The notes under the pieces: generated by a model | What the model saw: only the letters and a program-made list of their open reading frames with translations | The model's database searches: none | What the model was told of the DNA's origin: nothing | Origin: an uncultured Lachnospiraceae bacterium | Lineage (GTDB): Bacteria > Bacillota > Clostridia > Lachnospirales > Lachnospiraceae | Length of the DNA stretch: 64,000 nt | Assembly (NCBI GenBank): GCA_947177165.1 | Contig: CAMWTP010000024.1 | Span: forward strand, 1 to 64,000 | Direction of reading: 5' to 3' | Shown here: positions 17,236 to 25,017 of the stretch, one piece after another | How positions within the stretch are numbered: the stretch's first letter is position 1 | How the letters are laid out: every line of letters starts with the position of its first letter | Made by a program: the position numbers and the translations under genes

Positions 17236-17976
17236 TTATTCTTCCAGCGAAGCCGGTGCGGCTCCTGCGAGGTAGCGGTTCAGTATTTCCTGAATGCGCC
17301 GCTGTACGGTCTGGGCGATCTCAATTGTGGACATATTCTTGTAGTCGTCATAGTAAAGCGGTTTCAGATAGTAGACAAAAGTCTTGATCGGTTTGAGCGT
17401 CCGCTCTTCGAATACGCGGTAAGAGTCGATCAGCACGACCGGTACGATAGGAACCTTTGACCACACGGCGCTCTTGAAAGCACCTGGTTTGAACTCTGTG
17501 GTGGAGTTGCCATTGTGATGGTAGCCGCCTTCCGGGAAAATGATAAATTTGCGTCCCTGTTTTGCCTCATCAGCCATCTCGCGGATAATCTTGATGGACT
17601 GTCTCGCGTCGGTTCTGTCCATTCGCTTGCCGTGCACTAAGTTGATAAATTGTTTTACGAGAGGTATGTTGGATTTATCGATATCCATGACGACAGAACA
17701 GGGTTTGTCGTGTGTGAGCATGATGCCGAGCGCATCATATTTTCCCTGATGGTTGGGGCACATGATATAGCCGCCCTCGTCGGGCAGATTGTGGATACCA
17801 TAACCCTCTGTTGTGATATGACCGGGCTTGATCATGCGTCTGATACACAGGCGGTCGAGTGCATACATCTGTTCCTCTGAATATTTTTCAGGGTGACGGG
17901 ATACATACTCCATCTGTGGAATCATATAAATGTGGTGCAGATTTCGAAATATCACATGAAAAAATCTTGAAAACAT
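17236..17976 (-). CDS. plsC: 1-acyl-sn-glycerol-3-phosphate acyltransferase (PlsC-like)
   Basis: 246-residue membrane-associated acyltransferase that makes phosphatidic acid from lysophosphatidic acid. The catalytic HX4D motif is NHQGKYD (residues ~76-82). The substrate motif FPEGGYHHNGN matches FPEGTRS only partly, so the acceptor could differ from the textbook one. A proline-rich block FKPGAFKSAVWSKVPIVPVVL follows as expected. The ribosome binding site before the first ATG is weak. It is transcribed from the minus-strand promoter at 18069-18097 with a roughly 85-nt structured leader. Confidence 0.85.
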   Translation of the reverse strand: MFSRFFHVIFRNLHHIYMIPQMEYVSRHPEKYSEEQMYALDRLCIRRMIKPGHITTEGYGIHNLPDEGGYIMCPNHQGKYDALGIMLTHDKPCSVVMDIDKSNIPLVKQFINLVHGKRMDRTDARQSIKIIREMADEAKQGRKFIIFPEGGYHHNGNSTTEFKPGAFKSAVWSKVPIVPVVLIDSYRVFEERTLKPIKTFVYYLKPLYYDDYKNMSTIEIAQTVQRRIQEILNRYLAGAAPASLEE

Positions 17977-18028
17977 AAAAAAACCCCGATTTCTAATAGC
18001 TGATGTCCTTGATGGGTGCTAAAATACA

Positions 18029-18063
18029 CGTCAAAAGGGCTCTGACAGCCTTTGGCGTGTTAA
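18029..18063 (-). promoter_or_regulatory. Hairpin at the 5' end of the plsC transcript
   Basis: An imperfect stem (acacgtcaaaagggct against agcctttggcgtgt) lies within a few bases of the predicted plsC transcription start and is followed on the minus strand by an ATTTTAG stretch. It could stabilise the mRNA or act as an attenuator. Confidence 0.45.
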
Positions 18064-18068
18064 CTGTA

Positions 18069-18097
18069 TTATATAAGAAAAAAATAAAATAGTCAAT
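18069..18097 (-). promoter_or_regulatory. plsC promoter
   Basis: Minus-strand TTGACT (18097-18092) and TATAAT (18074-18069) with a 17-bp spacer, a near-consensus sigma-A promoter. The region is divergent with the GGDEF gene, whose own TATAAT is at 18149-18154. Confidence 0.75.
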
Positions 18098-18219
18098 CAA
18101 ACGAGATATTCCATGATATTTGACTTGTTTTTGTATACAGCCTTGCGTTATAATATATTAAAAGTGTACTTGAAATGCAATCGCTAAACGCCGCCTTTAG
18201 GAAACGGAGATATTGAATT

Positions 18220-20100
18220 ATGAAGAGAGTAGCACTATTTTCAGATGGATGGAAGAGACTGATCACTTATGCATGGGTGGACGGAATGATGAAGTTCATA
18301 TCAAAAAGTGATGAGGAAATCTGTCTGTATCAGTACAATTGTCATGGAAACTGGAGCCGTGATGAAAAGCATAATCATGGGGAGTATAATATATATTCAC
18401 TGCCTGACTTGTCAGAGTTTGACGGAATCATTATGGACTGTACCAATATTTCTGACAGGCATTATTTTGACTGGCTGGTGGACATGATCCGCAGGAGCAG
18501 TAAGCCCACAGTGAGTATCGGAAGTGATATAGAGGGCTTTTATTATGCGGGTATTGACAATAAGAAGCCGGTTGCTGATCTGATGGATCACTTGTATCAC
18601 AAACATCATTGCCGGAAGTATATCTTTGCAGGGGGACCGGAGGAGAATTATGAGAATTCGCTCAGGGTGCTGTCCTATTGGGAGAGCCTTGATCGTCTTG
18701 GTTTATCCAGGGAGAACAATCCTGTGTGGTACGGCGACTATGATTTCTCTACAGGCGTGAAATACTTTGAACAGTTTATGAAGAGCTTTCATGGCAGGAT
18801 GATCGAATTTCCGGATGTGTTCGTCTGTGCGAATGACAATATAGCGGCTGGATTCTGTTATAAGGCGCAGCAGAGCGGTTATCAGATACCAAAGGATTTC
18901 AAAATCACGGGATTTGACAATCTGGATAAAGCGGTTTATTTTGAACCGCAGATAACGACAGTGGGACATATGCGGGAAAACATAGGGAATAAGACGATGG
19001 AAATTCTGGCGGATGTGTGGGCCGGAAAAGAGGTGCCCAGAAACCATTTTATGCCGTCGAAGTGCATTTTCTCGGAGAGCTGCGGGTGTCCTAACAGCGG
19101 ACTTCTCGATTACAGAAAATATGCGCGTGGACAGGTCATTGCCGAGGTCGATAAGCTTGAGAAGGAAGAGCTGCTCACGAAGCTCGAGAGCGACATCGTG
19201 AAGTGCAGCACCTACGATGAGGTTTTCCGGCAGATTGCAGAATATTTTATGAGTCTGGCGTGTGACGGCTTTGCGATTGTGATAGACAGGAGACTGTATA
19301 TAGGCGCGCCCGAGAGCGAGCTTGTGACAGACGGCTACGACATGGACAATCTGGTAGTGGCATACGCGACAGAAGGCAGAAGGATTCTGAACATTAAGGA
19401 ATTGTCCGGGTTAAGGCAGCATTATGAAAAAACGGGAGCCAGAAACGCATATATGTTCACGCCGATTCATTTCAGGGAGAAGGCAGTTGGATACAGTATT
19501 TTAAAAAATGGCAGATTTTTGTATGACAATCCCTATTTTTATGATATTCACAGCACGATCACCAAGACAATTGAGAATTTGTACAAGAAGTTACAACTTG
19601 AGATCGCGAACAAAAAGATGTGTGAGATCTACAACAGAGACCAGCTTACGGGATTGTACAACCGTATCGCATATACAGACATGATTGATCCGGAATACCG
19701 CAAACATTGTGAAAACGGCAGAAAATGTGTGATTAACTTTGTGGATGCGGATAATTTTAAGCAGGTCAATGATACATATGGACATGAAAAAGGCGACATG
19801 ATTCTGAAGGAAATTGCAAATGTGCTCGTCCAAAAGTGTCCGAAAGAAGGTTTCGTGTACCGATATGGCGGGGACGAGTTTATTGCGTTTTTTCCGATTG
19901 ACGAGGCGTCTGAGGCGGAGACCTTCAAAGAGGCGGTGATAGCGCAGCTTGGAAAAGATGACATCAGTGTCAGTATTGGTCAGGCATTGACAGACCCGGC
20001 ATCAGACAGGGTATTCGACGATTATATGAAGATTGCCGATGATGCGATGTACAGAGTAAAGGTGGCAAAAAAAGAGAAAGGTGGATTTAGAAAGAGATGA
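18220..20100 (+). CDS. LacI-type sugar-sensor domain fused to a GGDEF diguanylate cyclase
   Basis: 626-residue soluble protein without a membrane segment. Residues ~1-300 have the periplasmic-binding-protein fold of LacI/GalR regulators (SSKPTVSIGSDI, FPDVFVCANDNIAAGF, KITGFDNL), but the DNA-binding head is absent. A linker domain of about 140 residues, possibly GAF-like, follows. The C-terminus is a GGDEF domain (QLTGLYNR, then FVDADNFKQVNDTYGHEKGD, and RYGGDEF at ~548-554) with intact active-site residues and no obvious RxxD inhibitory site. It should make cyclic-di-GMP in response to a cytosolic small molecule, probably a sugar (inference). A PilZ receptor is encoded at 38.2 kb. Confidence 0.88.
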   Translation: MKRVALFSDGWKRLITYAWVDGMMKFISKSDEEICLYQYNCHGNWSRDEKHNHGEYNIYSLPDLSEFDGIIMDCTNISDRHYFDWLVDMIRRSSKPTVSIGSDIEGFYYAGIDNKKPVADLMDHLYHKHHCRKYIFAGGPEENYENSLRVLSYWESLDRLGLSRENNPVWYGDYDFSTGVKYFEQFMKSFHGRMIEFPDVFVCANDNIAAGFCYKAQQSGYQIPKDFKITGFDNLDKAVYFEPQITTVGHMRENIGNKTMEILADVWAGKEVPRNHFMPSKCIFSESCGCPNSGLLDYRKYARGQVIAEVDKLEKEELLTKLESDIVKCSTYDEVFRQIAEYFMSLACDGFAIVIDRRLYIGAPESELVTDGYDMDNLVVAYATEGRRILNIKELSGLRQHYEKTGARNAYMFTPIHFREKAVGYSILKNGRFLYDNPYFYDIHSTITKTIENLYKKLQLEIANKKMCEIYNRDQLTGLYNRIAYTDMIDPEYRKHCENGRKCVINFVDADNFKQVNDTYGHEKGDMILKEIANVLVQKCPKEGFVYRYGGDEFIAFFPIDEASEAETFKEAVIAQLGKDDISVSIGQALTDPASDRVFDDYMKIADDAMYRVKVAKKEKGGFRKR

Positions 20101-20783
20101 AAAAGTTTTGGAAAAGTATGGCAGGTTGGGTATTTGGAGTGGCATTGCTGTTTGGCGTACCAACGATGGATGCAGCGGCGGCGGAGTACACAGTGACGGC
20201 AGCAGAGGCTGTTTTGTACACAAATGATAACACAGTGATACTGGCTGACGCGGACGACAGCACTGTTGTGCTTCCTGAGGTTGCGGCCGATCTGCCCATA
20301 CAGGTGACAGGTGTCACAAGCAACGGTTATTTTCAGATTAATTTAGACGGACAGACCTTCTATATTCATGGAATCGGTCTTAGCGCAGCGGATACGCCGA
20401 GTGCGGCATCCAACTCCGTTTATGAGACAATTATGGCGCAGAAAGCTGTCTTTCCAGAGGGAATGCGCTGGACAAATGACAATTATTATGGCTGGAAGGG
20501 CGGTACCTACACTGGCGGTTTCGGCTGCGCTGGGTTTGCGTTTGCAGTGAGCGATGCGGCTTTCGGCGATGTGCGGGCTACGATTCATAAGGACTATAAC
20601 AATATCAGAGTGGGAGATATTCTCAGAGTGGATAATGACACACACTCAGTTATCGTACTTGAGGTGAAGGAAAATTCGGTCATCGTGGCAGAAGGCAATT
20701 ACAATTCCTCGATTCACTGGGGACGCGAGATACCAAAGGCGAAACTGATTGATGCATCAAGCTATATCATGACAAGATATTGA
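20097..20783 (+). CDS. Secreted protein with SH3-like region and Cys/His (NlpC/CHAP-like) domain
   Basis: 228 residues starting in a 4-nt ATGA overlap with the GGDEF gene. A signal peptide is clear (KKFWKSMAGWVFGVALLFG, then AAAAEY as probable cleavage site). Residues ~30-100 look like an SH3-type wall-binding fold. The C-terminal half has Cys in GGFGCAGFAFAVSDAAFG, His in NDTHSVIVLEV and a polar residue in AEGNYNSSIHWG, the order expected of papain-like NlpC/P60 or CHAP hydrolases. Peptidoglycan hydrolysis is possible but not proven. Confidence 0.7.
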   Translation: MKKFWKSMAGWVFGVALLFGVPTMDAAAAEYTVTAAEAVLYTNDNTVILADADDSTVVLPEVAADLPIQVTGVTSNGYFQINLDGQTFYIHGIGLSAADTPSAASNSVYETIMAQKAVFPEGMRWTNDNYYGWKGGTYTGGFGCAGFAFAVSDAAFGDVRATIHKDYNNIRVGDILRVDNDTHSVIVLEVKENSVIVAEGNYNSSIHWGREIPKAKLIDASSYIMTRY

Positions 20784-20857
20784 TTTTTCCATGAAATATT
20801 ACATCATGAAACATTACATATGGAAGCAGAGTATTATCAAAGCGGAGGGCTACAACA

Positions 20858-21337
20858 ATGGAAAAGATAACAAGTTTTACGATTGATCACATCAAATTGC
20901 AGCCGGGGGTGTATGTCTCGAGGAAGGACAAGGTTGGCGGGAGCACGATCACAACCTTTGACTTGAGAATGACTTCACCGAACGAGGAGCCGGTTATGAA
21001 CACGGCGGAGGTGCACACCATCGAGCACCTGGCGGCGACTTTCCTGAGAAATCATAAGGAATTTGGGGAAAAGACAATCTATTTCGGACCGATGGGCTGC
21101 CGTACCGGTTTTTATCTGCTGCTTGCGGGAGATTACGAGTCGAAGGATATCGTACCGCTGATGATCGAGCTGTATGAATTTATCAGGGACTATAAAGACG
21201 AGGTTCCGGGAGCCAGCCCGAAGGACTGCGGAAACTATCTTGACATGAACCTGGGCATGGCAAACTACCTGGCAGAACGGTATCTCGACAATGTGCTGTA
21301 CCATATCGATGAGACAAGGCTGGTGTACCCGGAATAA
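20858..21337 (+). CDS. luxS: S-ribosylhomocysteine lyase
   Basis: 159 residues, the usual LuxS length. It cleaves S-ribosylhomocysteine to homocysteine and DPD (the AI-2 precursor) in the activated methyl cycle. The metal ligands are in HTIEHLAATFLRNH (HxxEH), the catalytic Cys in MGCRTGFYLL, and the third metal ligand in PKDCGNYLDMNL. A GGAGG precedes ATG 20858. No AI-2 receptor or transporter is encoded nearby, so a metabolic role is the safer reading. Confidence 0.96.
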   Translation: MEKITSFTIDHIKLQPGVYVSRKDKVGGSTITTFDLRMTSPNEEPVMNTAEVHTIEHLAATFLRNHKEFGEKTIYFGPMGCRTGFYLLLAGDYESKDIVPLMIELYEFIRDYKDEVPGASPKDCGNYLDMNLGMANYLAERYLDNVLYHIDETRLVYPE

Positions 21338-21382
21338 AGCTCATTGCATATAGTATAATAAAACCTTATGGGTGAGACACCG

Positions 21383-21940
21383 ATGGATAACACTTTTTTG
21401 ACACAGATTACAAATGGGAGGATCGAGGACGTTGAGACGGGCAGGAATGGCTCTTTTGTGCTCGTGTCCTCCAGGGATTGTCCAAACTGTGGCAGGGATC
21501 TGCAGACAATCCGGCTGAATGTCGGAAGCAATACCGTGATCATGGACGAGAACAGCAATCGGATACCGCTGTCAGATCTGAGAACCGGAATGATGGTCAA
21601 TGCGGCATTTTCCAATGCGACGACGAGAAGTATTCCGCCGCAGGCGGCAGCATATGTCATACAGGTTGTGGGCAGACCGCGCAGCGACAATGTGACAGTC
21701 GGAAGGATTGTCGATGTGAACAGACAGAACAGGAGCTTCACGACGGTCAGTGACGGAAATTTATCTTCCGTAATGCGTTTCAATGTGGCCGATAATGCGC
21801 AGATTTTGAATGCGATGGGCAGACCGATGAATTTTTCTAATCTGGTTCCCGGCTTGCGGGTGAGAGTGCGTCACGCCGATTTCACGACGATGAGTATTCC
21901 GCCGCAGACGACAGCTTTTGAGGTCAGGGTAGTCCGGTAA
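21383..21940 (+). CDS. Hypothetical protein with two related beta-rich repeats
   Basis: 185 residues with an internal duplication. Each half has an opening GRI(E/V)DV block and closes with SIPPQAAAYVIQVV or SIPPQTTAFEVRVV, suggesting two tandem small beta-barrels (DUF5666-like by appearance). The first half has one CxxC (CPNC). There is no signal peptide or membrane segment. GGGTGAG is 6 nt before ATG 21383, better than the in-frame ATG at 21368. Function unknown. Confidence 0.7.
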   Translation: MDNTFLTQITNGRIEDVETGRNGSFVLVSSRDCPNCGRDLQTIRLNVGSNTVIMDENSNRIPLSDLRTGMMVNAAFSNATTRSIPPQAAAYVIQVVGRPRSDNVTVGRIVDVNRQNRSFTTVSDGNLSSVMRFNVADNAQILNAMGRPMNFSNLVPGLRVRVRHADFTTMSIPPQTTAFEVRVVR

Positions 21941-21993
21941 AATGATTTGTAAAAGTATGTAAAACCTTATAAAATCTTTATAAATGTCCTTTA

Positions 21994-22010
21994 TCCTTAC
22001 GTTATAAGGA
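21994..22010. promoter_or_regulatory. Palindrome upstream of the ABC immunity operon
   Basis: Tcctta (21994-21999), cgtta, taagga (22005-22010) lies about 50 bp before the ABC ATPase gene within an AT-rich region. It is a candidate site for the OmpR-type regulator encoded downstream. No clear -35/-10 pair was assigned. Confidence 0.35.
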
Positions 22011-22058
22011 ACGCAGCGGTTTCTGACAACAATAACGAAAGGAAAGGGACATTTTATT

Positions 22059-22811
22059 ATGGAAAATATTTTGGAGACACATCATCTGAGCAGGAAATAT
22101 AAAAAGCAGTTTGCAAATTATGATATCTCTCTTTCGGTGAAGAGAAATACTGTCTATGGGTTGCTTGGGCCGAACGGGGCGGGAAAGTCGACGCTGTTAA
22201 AGTCACTGACAGGTATGATTAGACCAAGTTCCGGGGAAATCATATTTGACGGTAAGTCTTGGAGCCGGAGTGATCTGGCAGCAATCGGAGCGCTGATTGA
22301 GTCGCCGCCGTTGTATGACAATCTGACAGCGCGTGAGAATTTAAAAGTCCGCACATTGCTGTATGGTTTGCCAGAGAGCAGGATTGAGGAGGTGTTGGAG
22401 ATTGTGGCACTCACAGATACCGGCAGGAAGCGTGCAGGGCACTTCTCAATGGGGATGAAACAGCGGCTTGGAATCGCGGCTGCGCTGCTCAATCACCCGA
22501 AGCTTTTGATTCTCGATGAGCCGACCAACGGTCTTGACCCTATCGGAATCGGCGATCTGCGGAGAATGATCCGGTCTTTTCCGAAACAGGGCATTACGGT
22601 GATTTTGTCAAGTCATATGCTCTCGGAGGTGGAGCAGACCGCGGACGAGATTGGCATTATCGCAGACGGCAGATTATGGTACGAGGCTCCGATTGACGAT
22701 TCGGAGGATTTGGAAACGCTGTTTCTGGAGGTAGTGAAGAATTCCAATGAAACGCCAATGAACAGACAGGACAGCGGGATTTCACGGCGAAAAGGCAGGT
22801 GGTTTCGATGA
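22059..22811 (+). CDS. Lantibiotic-immunity type ABC transporter ATPase (NisF/CprA-like)
   Basis: 250-residue ATPase of the bacteriocin-protection ABC family. Walker A is GPNGAGKST (residues ~36-44), the signature is HFSMGMKQRLG in place of LSGGQ, as is normal for this group, Walker B is LLILDEPTNGLDP, and the H-loop is SSHML. It powers removal of pore-forming peptides from the membrane together with the two permeases downstream. The gene overlaps the first permease by 4 nt. No lanthionine synthesis gene is present, so this looks like resistance rather than self-immunity. Confidence 0.88.
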   Translation: MENILETHHLSRKYKKQFANYDISLSVKRNTVYGLLGPNGAGKSTLLKSLTGMIRPSSGEIIFDGKSWSRSDLAAIGALIESPPLYDNLTARENLKVRTLLYGLPESRIEEVLEIVALTDTGRKRAGHFSMGMKQRLGIAAALLNHPKLLILDEPTNGLDPIGIGDLRRMIRSFPKQGITVILSSHMLSEVEQTADEIGIIADGRLWYEAPIDDSEDLETLFLEVVKNSNETPMNRQDSGISRRKGRWFR

Positions 22812-23530
22812 GAAGATATTTTTGGTCTGAACTGCTAAAACAAAAGAGAAGCTTTAACAAGATACTATTGTGGCTGGCGCCGCTGGTCACGATTGTGCTG
22901 GCCCTGATGCTGATGCACGGGAGTTATTTGCAGATTGGGGCGTATAACTGGTGGTATATGCTGATACTGCCTGGGAGTTTTACCATGTTCTCCGCACTCA
23001 CAGCAGTGAAGGAGCGCAGGAAAAACAGGCATGGACTGTTTGGCGTTGCTGTTCAGAAAAAGAAACTCTGGACTGCGCAGGTATTGGTATGTACTTCTTA
23101 CCTGTTGATCACTTGTGTTTTGTTCTTTGTATTTATCTCAATCGGAGGTTTTTGGTTTGGAGGAAACATTTCATTAACACAAGGTCTGGCCGCGAGCATC
23201 ATTTTGGTTGTCACCTATGCGTGGCAGATTCCCCTGTGGATGTTTCTGGCGGAAATCACGGGGGTTGGGTTTACTGTTTTTGTCAGCCTGCTCTGCAATA
23301 ACTTTGCGGCAGTTGTGCTTGCGGTGAAGAGCTGCTGGTGGATTCCGTTTGCGGTTCCGGCACGGCTGATGTGTGTCTGTGTCCATATACTGCCCAACGG
23401 TCTGCCGATGGATGCCGCAGATCCGCTGTCTGATAAAACGGTGATACTTCCGGCGGTTTTGCTTGCTGCCGCCTGGTATGCGGGGATAACGCTGGCTACG
23501 GCGTTCTGGTTTGAGAAACGTGAGGTGTGA
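22808..23530 (+). CDS. Lantibiotic-immunity ABC permease 1 (NisE/SpaE-like)
   Basis: 240-residue membrane protein with about six hydrophobic segments. The start MRRYFWSELLKQKRSFNKILLW and the MLILPGSFTMFSALTAVKERR block resemble MutE/EpiE/NisE-type permeases. It starts within the ATPase stop (GATGA). It would form the membrane channel with permease 2. Confidence 0.8.
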   Translation: MRRYFWSELLKQKRSFNKILLWLAPLVTIVLALMLMHGSYLQIGAYNWWYMLILPGSFTMFSALTAVKERRKNRHGLFGVAVQKKKLWTAQVLVCTSYLLITCVLFFVFISIGGFWFGGNISLTQGLAASIILVVTYAWQIPLWMFLAEITGVGFTVFVSLLCNNFAAVVLAVKSCWWIPFAVPARLMCVCVHILPNGLPMDAADPLSDKTVILPAVLLAAAWYAGITLATAFWFEKREV

Positions 23531-23565
23531 TGGATGTGCTTTTGGATGGGGAGATGGAGAGGACG

Positions 23566-24327
23566 ATGAATGTAAAATGTCATATAAAAACGGAGCTGTA
23601 TAAGCTGTCGCATTCCGGTCTGATATGGATTCATATTTTTGTGCCGCTTGGTGCAGTGAGTGTGTTTCTGGTGTATTACAGGTTTGCGGCGTGGAGTGAA
23701 CTTGGGAAGGTGACTGGGTATCTGCAGATATTGTCGATTGCGTACCCTGTTATCATCGCTCTGGTTACGACCATTGTATCTGATTTTGAGATGCGTGCAG
23801 GGCATTGCCAGCTGGTACTGATGACGCCTTGTCACAGGAGTATTGTCCATATTGTAAAGCTGTCTGTCCTGCTTGTATGCGGTTTTCTGTCCTGCTTATT
23901 GGCGGTTCTTGGCTTTGGTGTGGCATTCCGCCTGATGGGAAATATCCGCTTTTCGATTCCATTTTTTGTGAAATCGGCAGTACTGCTGTTCTGTGGAAAT
24001 ATCCTTCTGTATGAGATCAGCTATCTTGTCAGTTTTTGGTTTCCGAAGGGAGCGGGGATCGGACTTGGGATTGTAGGAAGTCTGGTCGCGGCGCTGATGC
24101 AGACGGGGCTGGGCGATGCGGTCTGGTACTGTGTGCCCTGCGGAATATCCTTGCGCTGGTGCAGTCTGTATGCGTTGAGTCAGACAGAGCATGCGAATTG
24201 GATATACGATACAGATGTGAGGAAAAGTGTTGTATTTATGGTGATATCGGGAGTGCTGTTGTTTGTGCTGCTGATCTTCTGGGGAAATACGTGGGAGGCA
24301 AAGGCAGCTATGGAGGAGTGGGATTGA
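23566..24327 (+). CDS. Lantibiotic-immunity ABC permease 2 (NisG/SpaG-like)
   Basis: 253-residue membrane protein, about six hydrophobic segments, related in layout to permease 1 (opening HIKTELYKLSHSGLIWIHIF). ATG 23566 has GGAGAGG upstream; an in-frame ATG at 23527, overlapping permease 1, is an alternative. Two unlike permeases plus one ATPase is the NisFEG/CprABC arrangement. Confidence 0.8.
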   Translation: MNVKCHIKTELYKLSHSGLIWIHIFVPLGAVSVFLVYYRFAAWSELGKVTGYLQILSIAYPVIIALVTTIVSDFEMRAGHCQLVLMTPCHRSIVHIVKLSVLLVCGFLSCLLAVLGFGVAFRLMGNIRFSIPFFVKSAVLLFCGNILLYEISYLVSFWFPKGAGIGLGIVGSLVAALMQTGLGDAVWYCVPCGISLRWCSLYALSQTEHANWIYDTDVRKSVVFMVISGVLLFVLLIFWGNTWEAKAAMEEWD

Positions 24328-24333
24328 GGTATT

Positions 24334-25017
24334 ATGGCACACATTTTAGTGATTGATGACGAGAAGGATATCTGTTGTCTGATTGAGAGGGTTCTCGGCC
24401 GGGACGGACATACAGTGACGGCAAAAAACAGTGCAGCGGGATTAACGGCGTCGGACTTAAATCAGTACGATCTGCTGCTTTTGGATGTCATGATGCCGGG
24501 GATTGACGGTTTTTCCTTTTGTTATCAGATACGCAGAACGGTAGACTGTCCTATTTTGTTTCTGACTGCAAAGACGATGGAGCAGGACATCGTGGAGGGA
24601 TTTGCGGTGGGGGCTGACGATTACATCAAAAAGCCCTTTGGCATCGCGGAGCTCCGCGCAAGGGTGGCTGCGCATCTGCGGCGTGAGGGCAGAGAGCATC
24701 ATCAGACGATTACCAGTGGCCGGTTTCATTTTGATCTGTCTGCCAGGGTATTGCAGATCAAGATTTCCGATACGGCGTTTGAGGAAATTCCGTTGACAAG
24801 GAGCGAGTACCAGATCTGTGAGTATTTGGTGCGCAATAAGGGACAGGTGTTCTCGTTGGAAAAGATTTTGGAGGAGACGCTGGGGTATGATTCGGAGAGT
24901 GATGTCTCCGCGATCCGTATGCATATCAAGAATATCCGCAGCAAATTTGCAAAATATTCCGCGTATGCAGAGTGTCCGATCAGCACGGTCTGGGGGGTAG
25001 GGTACAAATGGCAGTGA
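24334..25017 (+). CDS. OmpR-family response regulator
   Basis: 227 residues. Receiver domain (ILVIDDEKDICCLI, phospho-acceptor Asp in LLLLDVMMPGIDG at ~residue 52, Lys in DDYIKKPFG) followed by a winged-helix output domain (LTRSEYQICEYLV, SDVSAIRMHIKNIRSKF, TVWGVGYKW). It lies 6 nt after permease 2 and overlaps the kinase, so the whole block is one operon. By analogy with nisin/Cpr systems it should activate the ABC genes when peptide is sensed. Confidence 0.9.
   Translation: MAHILVIDDEKDICCLIERVLGRDGHTVTAKNSAAGLTASDLNQYDLLLLDVMMPGIDGFSFCYQIRRTVDCPILFLTAKTMEQDIVEGFAVGADDYIKKPFGIAELRARVAAHLRREGREHHQTITSGRFHFDLSARVLQIKISDTAFEEIPLTRSEYQICEYLVRNKGQVFSLEKILEETLGYDSESDVSAIRMHIKNIRSKFAKYSAYAECPISTVWGVGYKWQ

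Noticed and set aside
20858-21337. Complete AI-2 quorum-sensing system
   Set aside because: luxS alone, with no receptor or Lsr genes; a metabolic role is enough.
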